From the NCBI RefSeq assembly GCF_016863395.1, contig NZ_BOOU01000074.1, positions 24,290 through 88,289 on the forward strand: 64,000 bases of DNA. Direction: 5' to 3'. Origin of the DNA: Sphaerisporangium rufum. GTDB taxonomy: Bacteria; Actinomycetota; Actinomycetes; Streptosporangiales; Streptosporangiaceae. The notes under the pieces are model-generated. The model did no database searches. It saw nothing but the letters and a program-made list of their open reading frames with translations, and had not been told where the DNA came from. Shown here one piece after another: positions 8,731-17,399 of the stretch. The number at the start of each line of letters is the position of its first letter. The first letter of the stretch is position 1. Position numbers and translations under genes: made by a program.

Positions 8731-9581
8731 CGGGCCACCACCCGCAGGACGTTCTCGGTGCCGAGCGCCCGGGCGTAGGCGAAGATGCCGGCCAGCATAG
8801 CCGCCATCAGGATGAACGACAGCGCCGCACCGGCCGGGTAGTCGTTGTTGACCAGGTACTGGGTCTGGATGATGTTGCCGATCATCGTGTTCGCCGGCCC
8901 GCCGAGGATCGAGGCGTTCACGTAGTCGGAGGTCATCGGGACGCAGGTCATCAGCACCCCGGCGAACACCCCGGGCAGCGAGAGCGGCAGCACCACCCGG
9001 GTGAAGGCCGCGCGCCCGGTGGCGTACAGGTCGCGGGCGGCCTCGACGACCCGCGGGTCGATCCGCTCCAGCGCCACGTAGATCGGCAGGATCATGAAAG
9101 GCAGGTAGTTGTAGGTGAGCCCGCCGATCACCGCCGCGGCCGTCTGCAGCACGTGGAAGCCCTCCGGCAGCAGGCCGGCGTCCTTCAGCGGCCGCAGCAG
9201 GATGCCGTCGTCGGCGAGCAGGAACCGCCAGGCCACCGTGCGCAGCACGAACGACACGAAGAACGGCAGCAGCACCAGCAGCAGGTAGGTGGACTTGTGG
9301 GCCCCGCCCCGGAAGGCGATCCAGTACGCCACCGGGTAGCCGAGCAGCAGGGCCAGGCCGGTGCCGGCCAGCCCGTACCCGGCCGAGCGCAGGAACTGGG
9401 TGCGGTACGCCACCAGCGCGTCGGTGTAGTTGGCCAGCCGGAAGGCCTGGGTGAAGCCGGTCACCACGTCGCCCTGCTGGGTGGAGACCGACGCCATGAA
9501 CACCAGCGGCACCACCAGGAAGGCCAGCAGCCACAGCCCGCCCGGCAGCACCAGCAGGTAGGGGGTGATCCTCCGTCTCAT
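8727..9581 (-). CDS. potB: polyamine ABC transporter permease PotB
   Basis: This 284-residue protein has about six membrane helices starting at residue 6 (YLLVLPGGLWLLAFLVVP). The EAA motif is VEAARDLYATGRAAFTRVVLP at about 190-210. The stretch PMTSDYVNASILGG is characteristic of PotB-type permeases. Its start lies 6 bp after the potD stop codon and its end overlaps potC by 4 bp, so the four transport genes are one transcriptional unit. It forms the heteromeric channel with PotC. Confidence 0.88.
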   Translation of the reverse strand: MRRRITPYLLVLPGGLWLLAFLVVPLVFMASVSTQQGDVVTGFTQAFRLANYTDALVAYRTQFLRSAGYGLAGTGLALLLGYPVAYWIAFRGGAHKSTYLLLVLLPFFVSFVLRTVAWRFLLADDGILLRPLKDAGLLPEGFHVLQTAAAVIGGLTYNYLPFMILPIYVALERIDPRVVEAARDLYATGRAAFTRVVLPLSLPGVFAGVLMTCVPMTSDYVNASILGGPANTMIGNIIQTQYLVNNDYPAGAALSFILMAAMLAGIFAYARALGTENVLRVVAR

Positions 9582-9587
9582 CGGCGG

Positions 9588-10844
9588 CTAGCCCTGGGTG
9601 ACCGGCTGGAAGATCCGCTCGAACACCTTCTCGCTGGTGCCGCTCAGCGTCTGGTAGGTGCGCAGCCGGGCGAGGTCCGCCGCGGCCGGGAAGATCAGCG
9701 GGCTGCCGGCCAGCAGCTTCAGCGACTCGCGGTCCTCGCCGTCGGCCCCGGCGGCGTCCTTGCGGATGAGGTCCTGGGTGGCGGGCACCGGCGGGATGTA
9801 GTTGATGTACTCGGCCAGGGCGGTGGCGACCGGCGGCCGGTAGACGTAGTCCATGAAGGTCAGCGCGTCCACCGGGTTGCGCGCCGTCTTCGGGACGCAC
9901 ATGTTGTCGGTCCAGATGGTGCCGCCCTCCAGCGGGACGGTGAACCTCAGGTCCTGCCCCTCGGCGACCTGCTGGAAGATGTCCCCCGACCAGGCCATGC
10001 ACACCCAGACGTCCCCGCGGACCAGCGCGTCCACGTAGTCGTTCTCGTAGTACTTGCGCACGATGCCGGCGTCGCGCTGCTCCTGCAGCCGGGCCGCCGC
10101 CCGGCGCCAGTCGGCCTCGGTGGCGTACTCGGGGTCCACGCCGAGCGACAGGAGCGCGAAGTTGGCGATGTCCTGGGTGTCGACCATCATGCCGACCTTC
10201 CCCTTGTACCTAGGGTTCCACAGGTCGGCGATCCGGGTGATCTCCTCGTCCACGTACTTGGGGTTGTAGGCGATGCCGGTGATCCCGGACTGCCAGGGGA
10301 CGGTGTAGACGTTGCCGGGGTCGTAGGCGGGGTCCTTGAACCGCGGCCCGGCGTTGGCCGCGAAGGTGGGCAGCCGGGAGTGGTCCAGCGGCACCAGGTA
10401 GCCGAGCGCCATCGCCCGGCCGAGGTGGATGCCGTTGGTCATCACCATCAGGTCGTAGCCGATGTCCTGGTTCGCGGCGAGCTGTGGCTGGATCTTGCCG
10501 AACCAGGAGGGGTTGTCCTGGATCGCCTCCCGGTAGGTGACCCGGATGCCGGTGTCCCTGGTGAACCTCTCCAGCGTCGGGTACCGCTTGCCGGCCTTGT
10601 CGATGTACAGCGGCCAGTTGGCGAACCGCAGGGTGCCGTTCTGCTGCTTTCCGGTCCAGTATTCGGCGACGGCGTCCTTCTCGGGCGGGGCGGTCGTGCG
10701 GCCCTGCACGCCGCAGGCGGCCAGGCCCAGGCCGGCGGCGGACAGGCCGGCCGCGCGCAGGGCGTCGCGGCGGGTCAGCGGCCCGCGGGCCCGGGGGCGG
10801 GTGAGGCCGCGCAGCAGCGCGGCGTCGTGCGCAGGGGTGCTCAT
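9588..10844 (-). CDS. potD: polyamine ABC transporter substrate-binding lipoprotein PotD
   Basis: This 418-residue protein has an export signal with a twin-arginine-like TRRDALRAAG followed by the lipobox LAAC at about residues 40-43, so it should be a surface lipoprotein, possibly Tat-exported. The mature region matches PotD/PotF binding proteins: RFANWPLYID, GYDLMVMTN, IAYNPKYVD, WSGDIFQQ. It captures putrescine or spermidine and delivers it to PotBC. The ATG overlaps the potA stop by 4 bp (ATGA). Conserved acidic and aromatic binding-pocket positions appear present but were not mapped residue by residue. Confidence 0.9.
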   Translation of the reverse strand: MSTPAHDAALLRGLTRPRARGPLTRRDALRAAGLSAAGLGLAACGVQGRTTAPPEKDAVAEYWTGKQQNGTLRFANWPLYIDKAGKRYPTLERFTRDTGIRVTYREAIQDNPSWFGKIQPQLAANQDIGYDLMVMTNGIHLGRAMALGYLVPLDHSRLPTFAANAGPRFKDPAYDPGNVYTVPWQSGITGIAYNPKYVDEEITRIADLWNPRYKGKVGMMVDTQDIANFALLSLGVDPEYATEADWRRAAARLQEQRDAGIVRKYYENDYVDALVRGDVWVCMAWSGDIFQQVAEGQDLRFTVPLEGGTIWTDNMCVPKTARNPVDALTFMDYVYRPPVATALAEYINYIPPVPATQDLIRKDAAGADGEDRESLKLLAGSPLIFPAAADLARLRTYQTLSGTSEKVFERIFQPVTQG

Positions 10845-12004
10845 GAGGGGGTCCGACTTCCGATCGCGTACGAGTGCTGTGGCTGCCAGGACAGCCAGAC
10901 GGTGTCGCCGCGGCGTGCCGTCAGCCCACTGTCGTGGACATTCTGCTCGAAGACCGTGAACTCGGTGCCCTCCGGCAGGCGCACCAGGTAGCTGTTGGCG
11001 GTACCGAGGTAGGAGGCGTCGGTGACCGTGCCCCGCACCGCGCTGACCCCCGGGACCGGCTCCACCGTCTCGATCGAGATCTTCTCCGGCCGCACGGTGA
11101 TCTCGACCGGGCCGCCCGGCCGGAGGTGGTCCCCCGCGGGCAGCAGCACCCGTCCGTCCTCGCCGGCGCGCAGCACCGCCAGGTCTCCGACGACCTCGGC
11201 CACGGTGCCCGCCAGCAGGTTGGAGGTGCCGATGAACCCGGCGACGAACCGGGTGGCCGGCCGCTCGTAGACCTCGCGGGGCGGGCCCAGCTGCTCGATG
11301 CGGCCGTCGTTCATCACCGCGATCCGGTCGCTCATGGCCAGCGCCTCGCCCTGGTCGTGCGTGACGTGGACGAAGGTGATGCCGACCTCGCGCTGGATGC
11401 GCTTGAGCTCGCCCTGCATCGCCTGGCGCAGCTTGAGGTCCAGCGCGCCGAGCGGCTCGTCCAGCAGCAGCGCCCGCGGCCGGTTGGCCAGCGCGCGGGC
11501 CAGCGCGACCCGTTGCTGCTGCCCGCCGGACAGCTCGCGGGGCCGCCGCCGTTCCCGGCCGGCCAGGTCGACGATCTCCAGCGTCTCGGCCACCCGGCGG
11601 CGGACCTCCTCGCGCGGCAGGCCGCGGCGGCGCAGGCCGAAGGCGACGTTGTCCCACACGTTCATGTGCGGGAACAGGGCGTAGGACTGGAAGACCATGT
11701 TGACGTCCCGCCGGTTCGGCGGCACGGCGGTCACGTCCCGGCCGTGCAGGCGCACCGTGCCCCGGGTGGGGTCCTCGAAGCCGGCGACCATCCGCATGGT
11801 GGTGGTCTTCCCGCAGCCGGACGGCCCGAGGAGGGCGAAGAACTCGCCCTCGGCGATCGACAGGTCCACCCCGCGCACGGCCGGCACGACCTCGCCCCGC
11901 GCGTGGTACTCCTTGACGACCCCGGCGAGCTCGATCGCGGGGACCGGCGCGGCGGCCGGGTCGCCCGCCTCGGCCGCCGCCATGTCCTGCTGGATGTCCG
12001 TCAT
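10841..12004 (-). CDS. potA: polyamine ABC transporter ATPase PotA
   Basis: Complete ABC ATPase. Walker A is GPSGCGKTT, the Q-loop is in MVFQSYALFPHM, the signature is LSGGQQQRVALARAL, Walker B is LLLDEPLGALD, and the switch His is in VTHDQGEA. A C-terminal TOBE domain of about 100 residues follows. It powers PotBC. The ATG at 12004 follows a GGAAGAGAG stretch by about 10 bp. A GTG 21 bp upstream is an alternative. It is the first transporter gene, 93 bp downstream of the aldehyde dehydrogenase on the same strand. About 387 residues, as usual for PotA. Confidence 0.92.
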   Translation of the reverse strand: MTDIQQDMAAAEAGDPAAAPVPAIELAGVVKEYHARGEVVPAVRGVDLSIAEGEFFALLGPSGCGKTTTMRMVAGFEDPTRGTVRLHGRDVTAVPPNRRDVNMVFQSYALFPHMNVWDNVAFGLRRRGLPREEVRRRVAETLEIVDLAGRERRRPRELSGGQQQRVALARALANRPRALLLDEPLGALDLKLRQAMQGELKRIQREVGITFVHVTHDQGEALAMSDRIAVMNDGRIEQLGPPREVYERPATRFVAGFIGTSNLLAGTVAEVVGDLAVLRAGEDGRVLLPAGDHLRPGGPVEITVRPEKISIETVEPVPGVSAVRGTVTDASYLGTANSYLVRLPEGTEFTVFEQNVHDSGLTARRGDTVWLSWQPQHSYAIGSRTPS

Positions 12005-12097
12005 TCCCGGCGATCTCTCTTCCACGTGCCGACGTCCCTCACGGCCGGGGGCGCCGGCCGGGACCCGAGGGCCGGCCGCCGGGATCTCCGGCCTGGA

Positions 12098-13534
12098 TCA
12101 TTCTCCGATGTAGTGCATGACGTGCTTGACCCGGGTGTAGTCATGCAAACCGAACACCGACAGGTCCTTGCCGTAGCCGGAGTGCTTGAACCCGCCGTGC
12201 GGCATCTCCGAGACGAACGGGATGTGGGTGTTCACCCAGACCACGCCGAAGTCCAGCCGGCGCGACGCCCGCATGGCCCGGCCGTGGTCGGCGGTCCACA
12301 CCGACGCCGACAGCCCGTACCGCACGTCGTTGGCCTTGCACAGCGCGTCGGCCTCGTCGGTGAAGGTCTGCACGGTCATCACCGGGCCGAACACCTCGTC
12401 CTGCACCATCTCGTCGTCCTGGCGCAGGCCGTCGACCACGGTCGGCTCGAACAGGAAACCCTTGTCGCCGATCCGCCGGCCGCCGGTGACGACCTTGGCG
12501 TGGCCGGGCAGCCGGGCCAGGAAGCCCTCCACCTTGGCCAGCTGGTCGGCGTTGTTCAGCGGGCCGTAGTAGGCGTCCTCGACGTCCGGCCCGCCGGTCT
12601 TCGTCGCGGCGGCCGCCTCGGCCAGCGCGGCCACGAACGGCTCGTGGATGCTCTCGTGCACCAGCACCCGGCAGGCCGCGGTGCAGTCCTGCCCGGCGTT
12701 GTACAGCCCGGCGCCGGCGATCGCCTCGGCCACCGCGCCGATGTCCTTCACGTCGTCGAAGACGATGACGGGTGCCTTGCCGCCGAGCTCCAGGTGCACG
12801 CGCTTGAGGTCGTCGGCCGCCGAGTGCGCCACCTGCACGCCCGCGCCGACCGACCCGGTGATCGCCACCATGGAGGCGGCCGGGTGCGAGACCACCAGCG
12901 CGCCGGTGTCCCGGTCGCCGGTCACCACGTTGAACACGCCCGCGGGCAGGATCTCGCCCATGATCTCGGCCAGCTTCACCGTGGACACCGGCGTGGTGTC
13001 GGACGGCTTGAGCACCACGGTGTTACCCGCCGCCAGCGCCGGCGCGATCTTCCAGACCGCCATCATCACCGGGTAGTTCCACGGGGTGACCTGCCCGACG
13101 ACGCCGATCGGCTCGTGCCGGATCATCGAGGTGTGGTCGGCCAGGAACTCGCCCGAGGTCGGCCCCTCCAGGGTGCGCGCCGCCCCGGCGAAGAACCGGA
13201 AATGGTCGGCGGCCGGCGGGATCTCGTCCTCGGCCATCCGGGCCCGCGGCTTGCCGGTGTTGCGGCACTCCGCCGCCACCAGCTCCTCGGCCCGCGCCTC
13301 GATCGCGTCGGCGATCTTCAACAGGTACCCGGCCCGATCACCCGGAGTCGTCTGCCCCCACGACTCGAACGCGGCGCGCGCCGCGGCGTAGGCCGCGTCC
13401 ACATCCTCCTGGCCGGACACCGGCGCCTGGAGGTAGGCCTCCCCCGTGCACGGGTCGATCACGTCGGAGAAACGGCCGCCGCGCGCGTCCGCGAGCTCGC
13501 CGTTGATGTAGTTCTGCAGACGGGTGGTCACCAT
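12098..13534 (-). CDS. aldehyde dehydrogenase, gamma-aminobutyraldehyde type
   Basis: This 478-residue NAD(P)-dependent aldehyde dehydrogenase shows TPWNYPVMM, the general base Glu in LELGGKAP (about 250), and the catalytic Cys in NAGQDCTA (about 285). The C-terminal PHGGFKHSGYGKD is typical of aminobutyraldehyde/betaine aldehyde dehydrogenases. Putrescine breakdown gives 4-aminobutyraldehyde, which such enzymes oxidise to GABA. Location directly before potADBC supports that role. The start GTG or ATG region lies close to 13534, preceded by a GAGGAGG-like site (CGAGGAGGTCAATGG). It faces the Lrp gene across an AT-rich promoter. Confidence 0.88.
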   Translation of the reverse strand: MVTTRLQNYINGELADARGGRFSDVIDPCTGEAYLQAPVSGQEDVDAAYAAARAAFESWGQTTPGDRAGYLLKIADAIEARAEELVAAECRNTGKPRARMAEDEIPPAADHFRFFAGAARTLEGPTSGEFLADHTSMIRHEPIGVVGQVTPWNYPVMMAVWKIAPALAAGNTVVLKPSDTTPVSTVKLAEIMGEILPAGVFNVVTGDRDTGALVVSHPAASMVAITGSVGAGVQVAHSAADDLKRVHLELGGKAPVIVFDDVKDIGAVAEAIAGAGLYNAGQDCTAACRVLVHESIHEPFVAALAEAAAATKTGGPDVEDAYYGPLNNADQLAKVEGFLARLPGHAKVVTGGRRIGDKGFLFEPTVVDGLRQDDEMVQDEVFGPVMTVQTFTDEADALCKANDVRYGLSASVWTADHGRAMRASRRLDFGVVWVNTHIPFVSEMPHGGFKHSGYGKDLSVFGLHDYTRVKHVMHYIGE

Positions 13535-13599
13535 TGACCTCCTCGTAGGTGGCTGGATCGTCGCGACTCTGGCAGAGCGTTATCACCGCGACAAGGGAT

Positions 13600-13640
13600 T
13601 TCGTCGCGAATATATCAAATTGCTACGAATTCGCTTGACA
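13600..13640. promoter_or_regulatory. divergent promoter with operator-like dyad between dehydrogenase and Lrp genes
   Basis: An unusually AT-rich stretch sits in this gap. Arms TTCGTCGC (13600-13607) and GCTACGAA (13622-13629) match 7 of 8 bp around a 14-bp AT-rich centre. A plus-strand TTGACA hexamer at 13635-13640 is a good -35 for the Lrp gene. TATATT inside the dyad on the minus strand could be the -10 for the dehydrogenase operon. Lrp proteins bind such dyads, so shared control is likely. Confidence 0.5.
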
Positions 13641-13745
13641 GGCCACGCCGAGCTGACACCATGTCGCACCAGGACGGCAGCCTTGCCGTGCGGCCGCGCG
13701 GCCGCCCCGCCTCGGCCACCTGACGGCCAGGAAAGGACGCCGGAG

Positions 13746-14249
13746 ATGACGATGCCGCCGAAGGCCCGCCGGGAGAACCGGGAGAACGGCGAGCCCCGCG
13801 CCGCCGTCGTGCTGGACGACATCTCCAAGCGGATCGTCGAGGAGCTGCAGGCGGACGGGCGCCGCCCCTACGCCGCGATCGGCAAGGCCGTCGGCCTGTC
13901 GGAGGCGGCGGTGCGCCAGCGGGTACAGCGCCTGCTCGACACCGGAGTCATGCAGATCGTCGCGGTCACCGACCCGCTCACCCTCGGCTTCCCCCGCCAG
14001 GCGATGATCGGCATCAAGTGCGAGGGCGACCTGGAGACCGTCGCCGGCGAGCTGGGGGCGATCCCCGAGATCGACTACGTCGTGCTGACCGCCGGCTCGC
14101 TGGACATCATGGTCGAGGTGGTCTGCGAGGGCGACGGCCACCTGCTGGAGATCCTCGGCAAGATCCGCGCCATCCCCGCGGTGCGCGCCACCGAGACCTT
14201 CGTCTACCTCAAGCTGCACAAGCAGACCTACACCTGGGGCACCCGCTGA
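13746..14249 (+). CDS. Lrp/AsnC-family transcriptional regulator
   Basis: This 167-residue protein has an N-terminal HTH (VLDDISKRIVEELQADGRRPYAAIGKAVGLSEAAVRQR split across helices at about 24-65) and a C-terminal RAM ligand-binding domain (VAGELGAIPEIDYVVLTAGSLDIMVEV). Lrp proteins are multimeric and usually sense an amino acid. It is divergent from the dehydrogenase-pot operon, which fits a polyamine-use or GABA-use regulator. The ATG at 13746 follows AAAGGA by 8 bp; a second ATG lies 6 bp further on. The first 20 residues are a charged extension that is not part of the HTH. Confidence 0.9.
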   Translation: MTMPPKARRENRENGEPRAAVVLDDISKRIVEELQADGRRPYAAIGKAVGLSEAAVRQRVQRLLDTGVMQIVAVTDPLTLGFPRQAMIGIKCEGDLETVAGELGAIPEIDYVVLTAGSLDIMVEVVCEGDGHLLEILGKIRAIPAVRATETFVYLKLHKQTYTWGTR

Positions 14250-14298
14250 GCCTGCGGGGCACCCGGCGAGCCTTGCAGGGCGACCCTGGACGGGCGGC

Positions 14299-15348
14299 TC
14301 AGGCGGCGGCCCGGCCGGCGAGCGGGCGGCGGCGGCGCGCCGGGTCGGTCAGCGACACCGGGCGCCAGGCGCCGTCCGCCTGGTAGAGGTCGGTGCCCGG
14401 CGGGACGATCTCGTCGATCCGGTCGAGCACGTCGTCCTCCAGGACCAGCGAGGCGCCCTTCAGCAGCGACTCCAGCTGCTCCATGGTCCGCGGCCCGGTG
14501 ATCACCGAGGTGACGGCCGGGTGCGTCACCGGGAAGGCCACCGCCAGCTCCGGCAGCGTGCGGCCCAGGTCGTCGGCCACCTCGACGAGCTTCTCCACCA
14601 CGTCCAGCTTGGCGACGTTCTGCGGGATCGCCGGGTCGAACCGGGCCGGGGTCAGCGCGGCGCGGCCGGAGGTCAGGTCGATGGCGCGTCCCTTGCGGTA
14701 CCGGCCGGTCAGGAAGCCCGAGGCGAGCGGGCTCCAGGTCAGCACGCCCATCCCGTAGCGGTCGCACACCGGCAGCACCGACCGCTCGACCCCGCGCGCC
14801 AGCAGCGAGTAGGGCGGCTGCTCGGTGCGGAACCGCAGCAGGCCGCGGCGCTCGGCCACCTGGTGCGCCTCGACGATCTCCTCGGCCGGGAAGGTCGAGC
14901 AGCCGAACGCCCGCACCTTGCCCTGGTGCACCAGGTCGGTCAGCGCGGAGAGGGTCTCCTCGATGTCGGTGGCCGGGTCGGGACGATGGACCTGGTATAG
15001 GTCGATCCAGTCCGTGCCGAGCCGCCGCAGGCTCTCCTCGACCTCCTTGATGATCCAGCGCCGGGAGTTGCCGCCCCGGTTCGGACCCTCCCCCATCGGG
15101 AAGTGCACCTTGGTGGCGAGCACCACGTCGTCCCGCCGGCCGCGCAGGGCCTTGCCCACGATCTCCTCCGACTCGCCCGCGGAGTACATGTCCGCGGTGT
15201 CGAGGAAGTTGATCCCCCCGTCCAGCGCCGCGTGGATGATCCGCACGCAGTCGTCGTGGTCGGGGTTGCCCACCGCGCCGAACATCATGGCGCCCAGGCA
15301 GTGCACGCTGACCTCGATGCCGGTGCCGCCGAGAACTCGATAACGCAT
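14299..15348 (-). CDS. aldo/keto reductase
   Basis: This 349-residue TIM-barrel oxidoreductase has the catalytic tetrad in place: Asp and Tyr in FLDTADMYSAG, Lys in VVLATKVHF and His in YQVHRPDP. The NADPH-binding C-terminal segment SVITGPRTMEQLE is present. It reduces aldehydes or ketones; specificity is not visible. The ATG at 15348 follows AAAGG by 5-6 bp. A more upstream start would add a non-conserved Arg-rich stretch. The Arg/Ala-rich last 15 residues are probably disordered. It is convergent with the Lrp gene. Confidence 0.88.
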   Translation of the reverse strand: MRYRVLGGTGIEVSVHCLGAMMFGAVGNPDHDDCVRIIHAALDGGINFLDTADMYSAGESEEIVGKALRGRRDDVVLATKVHFPMGEGPNRGGNSRRWIIKEVEESLRRLGTDWIDLYQVHRPDPATDIEETLSALTDLVHQGKVRAFGCSTFPAEEIVEAHQVAERRGLLRFRTEQPPYSLLARGVERSVLPVCDRYGMGVLTWSPLASGFLTGRYRKGRAIDLTSGRAALTPARFDPAIPQNVAKLDVVEKLVEVADDLGRTLPELAVAFPVTHPAVTSVITGPRTMEQLESLLKGASLVLEDDVLDRIDEIVPPGTDLYQADGAWRPVSLTDPARRRRPLAGRAAA

Positions 15349-15544
15349 GCTCGCCTTTCGGTCGCCGTCCCAGGGCGTACCGTACGACCTGGAGCGCACT
15401 CCACCGCAAGCCCCGCCGGTCCTCCCGGCGGCACGCCGCGGGCGCGCCGGCCGGGGGAGCGCACGGCACCATCGACGCCGAGGACGAGATTCCGCGCACC
15501 CCTTGGGCGGCGCCAGGAGGTCGCGGACCAGGGCCCCGTCCGGC

Positions 15545-16024
15545 TCAGCAGTACGAGCGCAGGCGCCAGAGCTTCAGCAGCGACTTCGGCGCCTTCTCCA
15601 GGCAGCCGCCCGTGTCACCGCGGTACGACCAGGCGCCGTGCGCGCTCCTGCGCCACACGTGCGGCCCGTCCTGGTAGCTGACCAGGTCCCCCCGCACGCC
15701 GATGGAGCCCACCGCCCAGTACACGGTCTTGCCGCCGCTCCTGACCTTGCCGTAGTAGACCTTCTTCGGCCCGTCCACCTTCTTGCGGCTGGTCACCGGA
15801 CGGTGCCCGCCAGGCTTGCCGTAGTACTGGTTCCAGAAGGCGTCGGCGAGCGCGTGGCGGACCTTGTCGGTGACCTTGAGATTGACGGCCGTCCCCGGCG
15901 CCTGGGAGGCCGCCGAGGACCGTACGGCGCCCATCGCCGTCTCCGGGAAGGTCGCCGTGAAGAAGGCGGTCATGGTGACCGCCGCCACCGCGGCGGCCGG
16001 GACCCGGCGTGCCCAAGTAGTCAT
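15545..16024 (-). CDS. small secreted protein of unknown function
   Basis: This 159-residue protein begins with a Sec signal peptide (a basic WARR, an Ala/Val-rich core, and a predicted cut near AMGA at about residue 32). The mature part is rich in Lys, Tyr and Trp (FWNQYYGK, KKVYYGKV) and ends in Cys. A second Cys lies in GGCLE, so one disulphide is possible. The repeated YYGK-type strands suggest a small beta-rich extracellular domain. The ATG follows GGAAGAGAGC, a good ribosome site. No family was recognised. Confidence 0.65.
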   Translation of the reverse strand: MTTWARRVPAAAVAAVTMTAFFTATFPETAMGAVRSSAASQAPGTAVNLKVTDKVRHALADAFWNQYYGKPGGHRPVTSRKKVDGPKKVYYGKVRSGGKTVYWAVGSIGVRGDLVSYQDGPHVWRRSAHGAWSYRGDTGGCLEKAPKSLLKLWRLRSYC

Positions 16025-16167
16025 CTCTGCTCTCTTCCTTTCATCGGAGACACAGGCTTCGACGCTCCCCGGAGCAGGAAAGTTGGGAGTGGCCGGAATC
16101 GGCGTCGGTCAGCGCAAAAGATGCCACCGGTCGTCGAGCGGGAGGCGGTAGCCGGCGGGTCGCGGGC

Positions 16168-17295
16168 TCAGGAGCGCGCGGTACTGGTCACCGGGGAGTC
16201 GTGGCCGTCCGCCGGGTCCGCGCCGCGGCCGCCGTCCAGGACGTCGGCGATCTCGGCCAGGAACGCGTCCACCTGCGCGACCGCGTACCCGGTCTTGAAG
16301 ACGACGGTGGAGAACGTCGCCCGGCGGACCTGCTCGGCGGTCACCGGGCGGTCGGTGGTGCCGCGCAGCGTCGCCACGATGCGGTCCAGGAAGTCGTCCA
16401 CCTGGTCCTCGTCGTAGCCGGCGCCGAGCCGGCCGGGGCGGAACGCCACCCGCTCCACCCGGACCGCCTGGCTCTCCAGCCAGGCCTCCCGCAGCGCACC
16501 GGCCACCGGCCCGTCCTCCGCCGCGAACTCCGCGGGGCGGGAGACTTCCCCACCGGACCCCACGGATTCACCGGCCCGCTCTTCACCCGGCCAGGCACCT
16601 TCACCGGCCCGCTCTTCACCCGGCCAGGCACCGTCAACGGCCCGAGCGCCTTCACCCGGCCGGGCGCCCCCACCGAGCCGGACGTCGTCACCAGGCTGGA
16701 CGTCATGCGCGGCGGGCGGGCCGCCGGCGGCGGGCCCGGCCGCCCGGACGTGCCTGCCAGGCTCCCCCGGGACGGTGGTCCCCGTCCCCGCGGCCGGCCC
16801 GGACCCCGCGGAACCGCCGTACCCCTCGATCTCCGCGACGTCCGGCGCGCCGGCCGCTCCCGGCCAGGTGGGCGCCTCGTCGTCCTCCGCCACGGCCGGC
16901 ACCGGCGCGGCCTGCGGCGGCGTGACCTGTGTGGACGCCGCCTGTGGCGGCATGGCCTTTGGCGCAGTGACCTGCGGCGGCATGGCCTGCGGCGCGGCCG
17001 AGGACGATCGCCGGGGCTCGGGGACCGCCGGGGCCGCCGGATCCGGGGTGCGGCGGGCCGCGTGGATCTCAACCGCCACCACGAAGGCGTCCAGCGCGTA
17101 GTCGACCGCCAGCTCGTTGTATCCGCCCAGCCTGGTGGCGAACCTGGCCCCCCTGATCTCGTCGGCGGTGATCGGCTCGCCGGTCTGCACGCCACGGCCG
17201 AGGGTGGCCTCGATCCGCTGGATCAGGGCGTCCACCTGATCGGGGTCGTATCCGGTCCGCACCGCGAGCACGCGCGGAAAACGGTTCACACCCAT
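16168..17295 (-). CDS. DivIVA-domain repeat protein
   Basis: This 375-residue protein has two copies of a DivIVA-like module, one at each end. The N-terminal copy has TGYDPDQVDALIQRIE and a partner GGYNELAVDYALDAF. The C-terminal copy has AGYDEDQVDDFLDRI and TGYAVAQVDAFLAEI. In each module the second half follows an (I/V)TA-(D/E)(E/Q)-(I/V)R-x-A-x-F motif. The 200 residues between are Pro/Ala/Gly-rich and contain tandem repeats. DivIVA proteins recognise curved membrane at poles and septa and recruit partners. Classical DivIVA has a long coiled coil, which this one lacks, so it is probably an accessory protein. Divergent from the ABC genes. Confidence 0.7.
   Translation of the reverse strand: MGVNRFPRVLAVRTGYDPDQVDALIQRIEATLGRGVQTGEPITADEIRGARFATRLGGYNELAVDYALDAFVVAVEIHAARRTPDPAAPAVPEPRRSSSAAPQAMPPQVTAPKAMPPQAASTQVTPPQAAPVPAVAEDDEAPTWPGAAGAPDVAEIEGYGGSAGSGPAAGTGTTVPGEPGRHVRAAGPAAGGPPAAHDVQPGDDVRLGGGARPGEGARAVDGAWPGEERAGEGAWPGEERAGESVGSGGEVSRPAEFAAEDGPVAGALREAWLESQAVRVERVAFRPGRLGAGYDEDQVDDFLDRIVATLRGTTDRPVTAEQVRRATFSTVVFKTGYAVAQVDAFLAEIADVLDGGRGADPADGHDSPVTSTARS
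16567..16632 (-). repeat. two tandem 33-bp repeats in the DivIVA-repeat gene
   Basis: Two adjacent identical 33-bp units (16567-16599 and 16600-16632) encode an 11-residue Gly/Glu/Arg-rich repeat (AWPGEERAGEG) in the disordered linker. A shorter degenerate unit follows toward 16640. The units keep reading frame, so copy-number changes would alter only linker length. Confidence 0.8.
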
Positions 17296-17344
17296 TCCTC
17301 CCGTTTCACTGCCCCGCCAGGAATCCCTTCCTTCCCATTCTGGA

Positions 17345-17399
17345 GGGCTGACGAGGCGAAATCCAGATTGTTAATCCAGGCGGGTAATGTGCTCCTCCT
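17345..17399 (+). promoter_or_regulatory. putative leaderless promoter of the ABC genes
   Basis: The 55 bp before the ABC start are AT-richer than their surroundings. They hold a direct repeat AATCCAG (17360-17366 and 17373-17379) and a TAATGT hexamer at 17385-17390, about 9 bp before the ATG. No ribosome site precedes the ATG (bases are CTCCTCCT), so the mRNA is probably leaderless. No good -35 was found. Confidence 0.35.

Noticed and set aside
9588..11657. potD frame extending far upstream over potA
   Set aside because: The extension is low-complexity shadow of the ATPase; the ATG at 10844 with its signal peptide is the true start.
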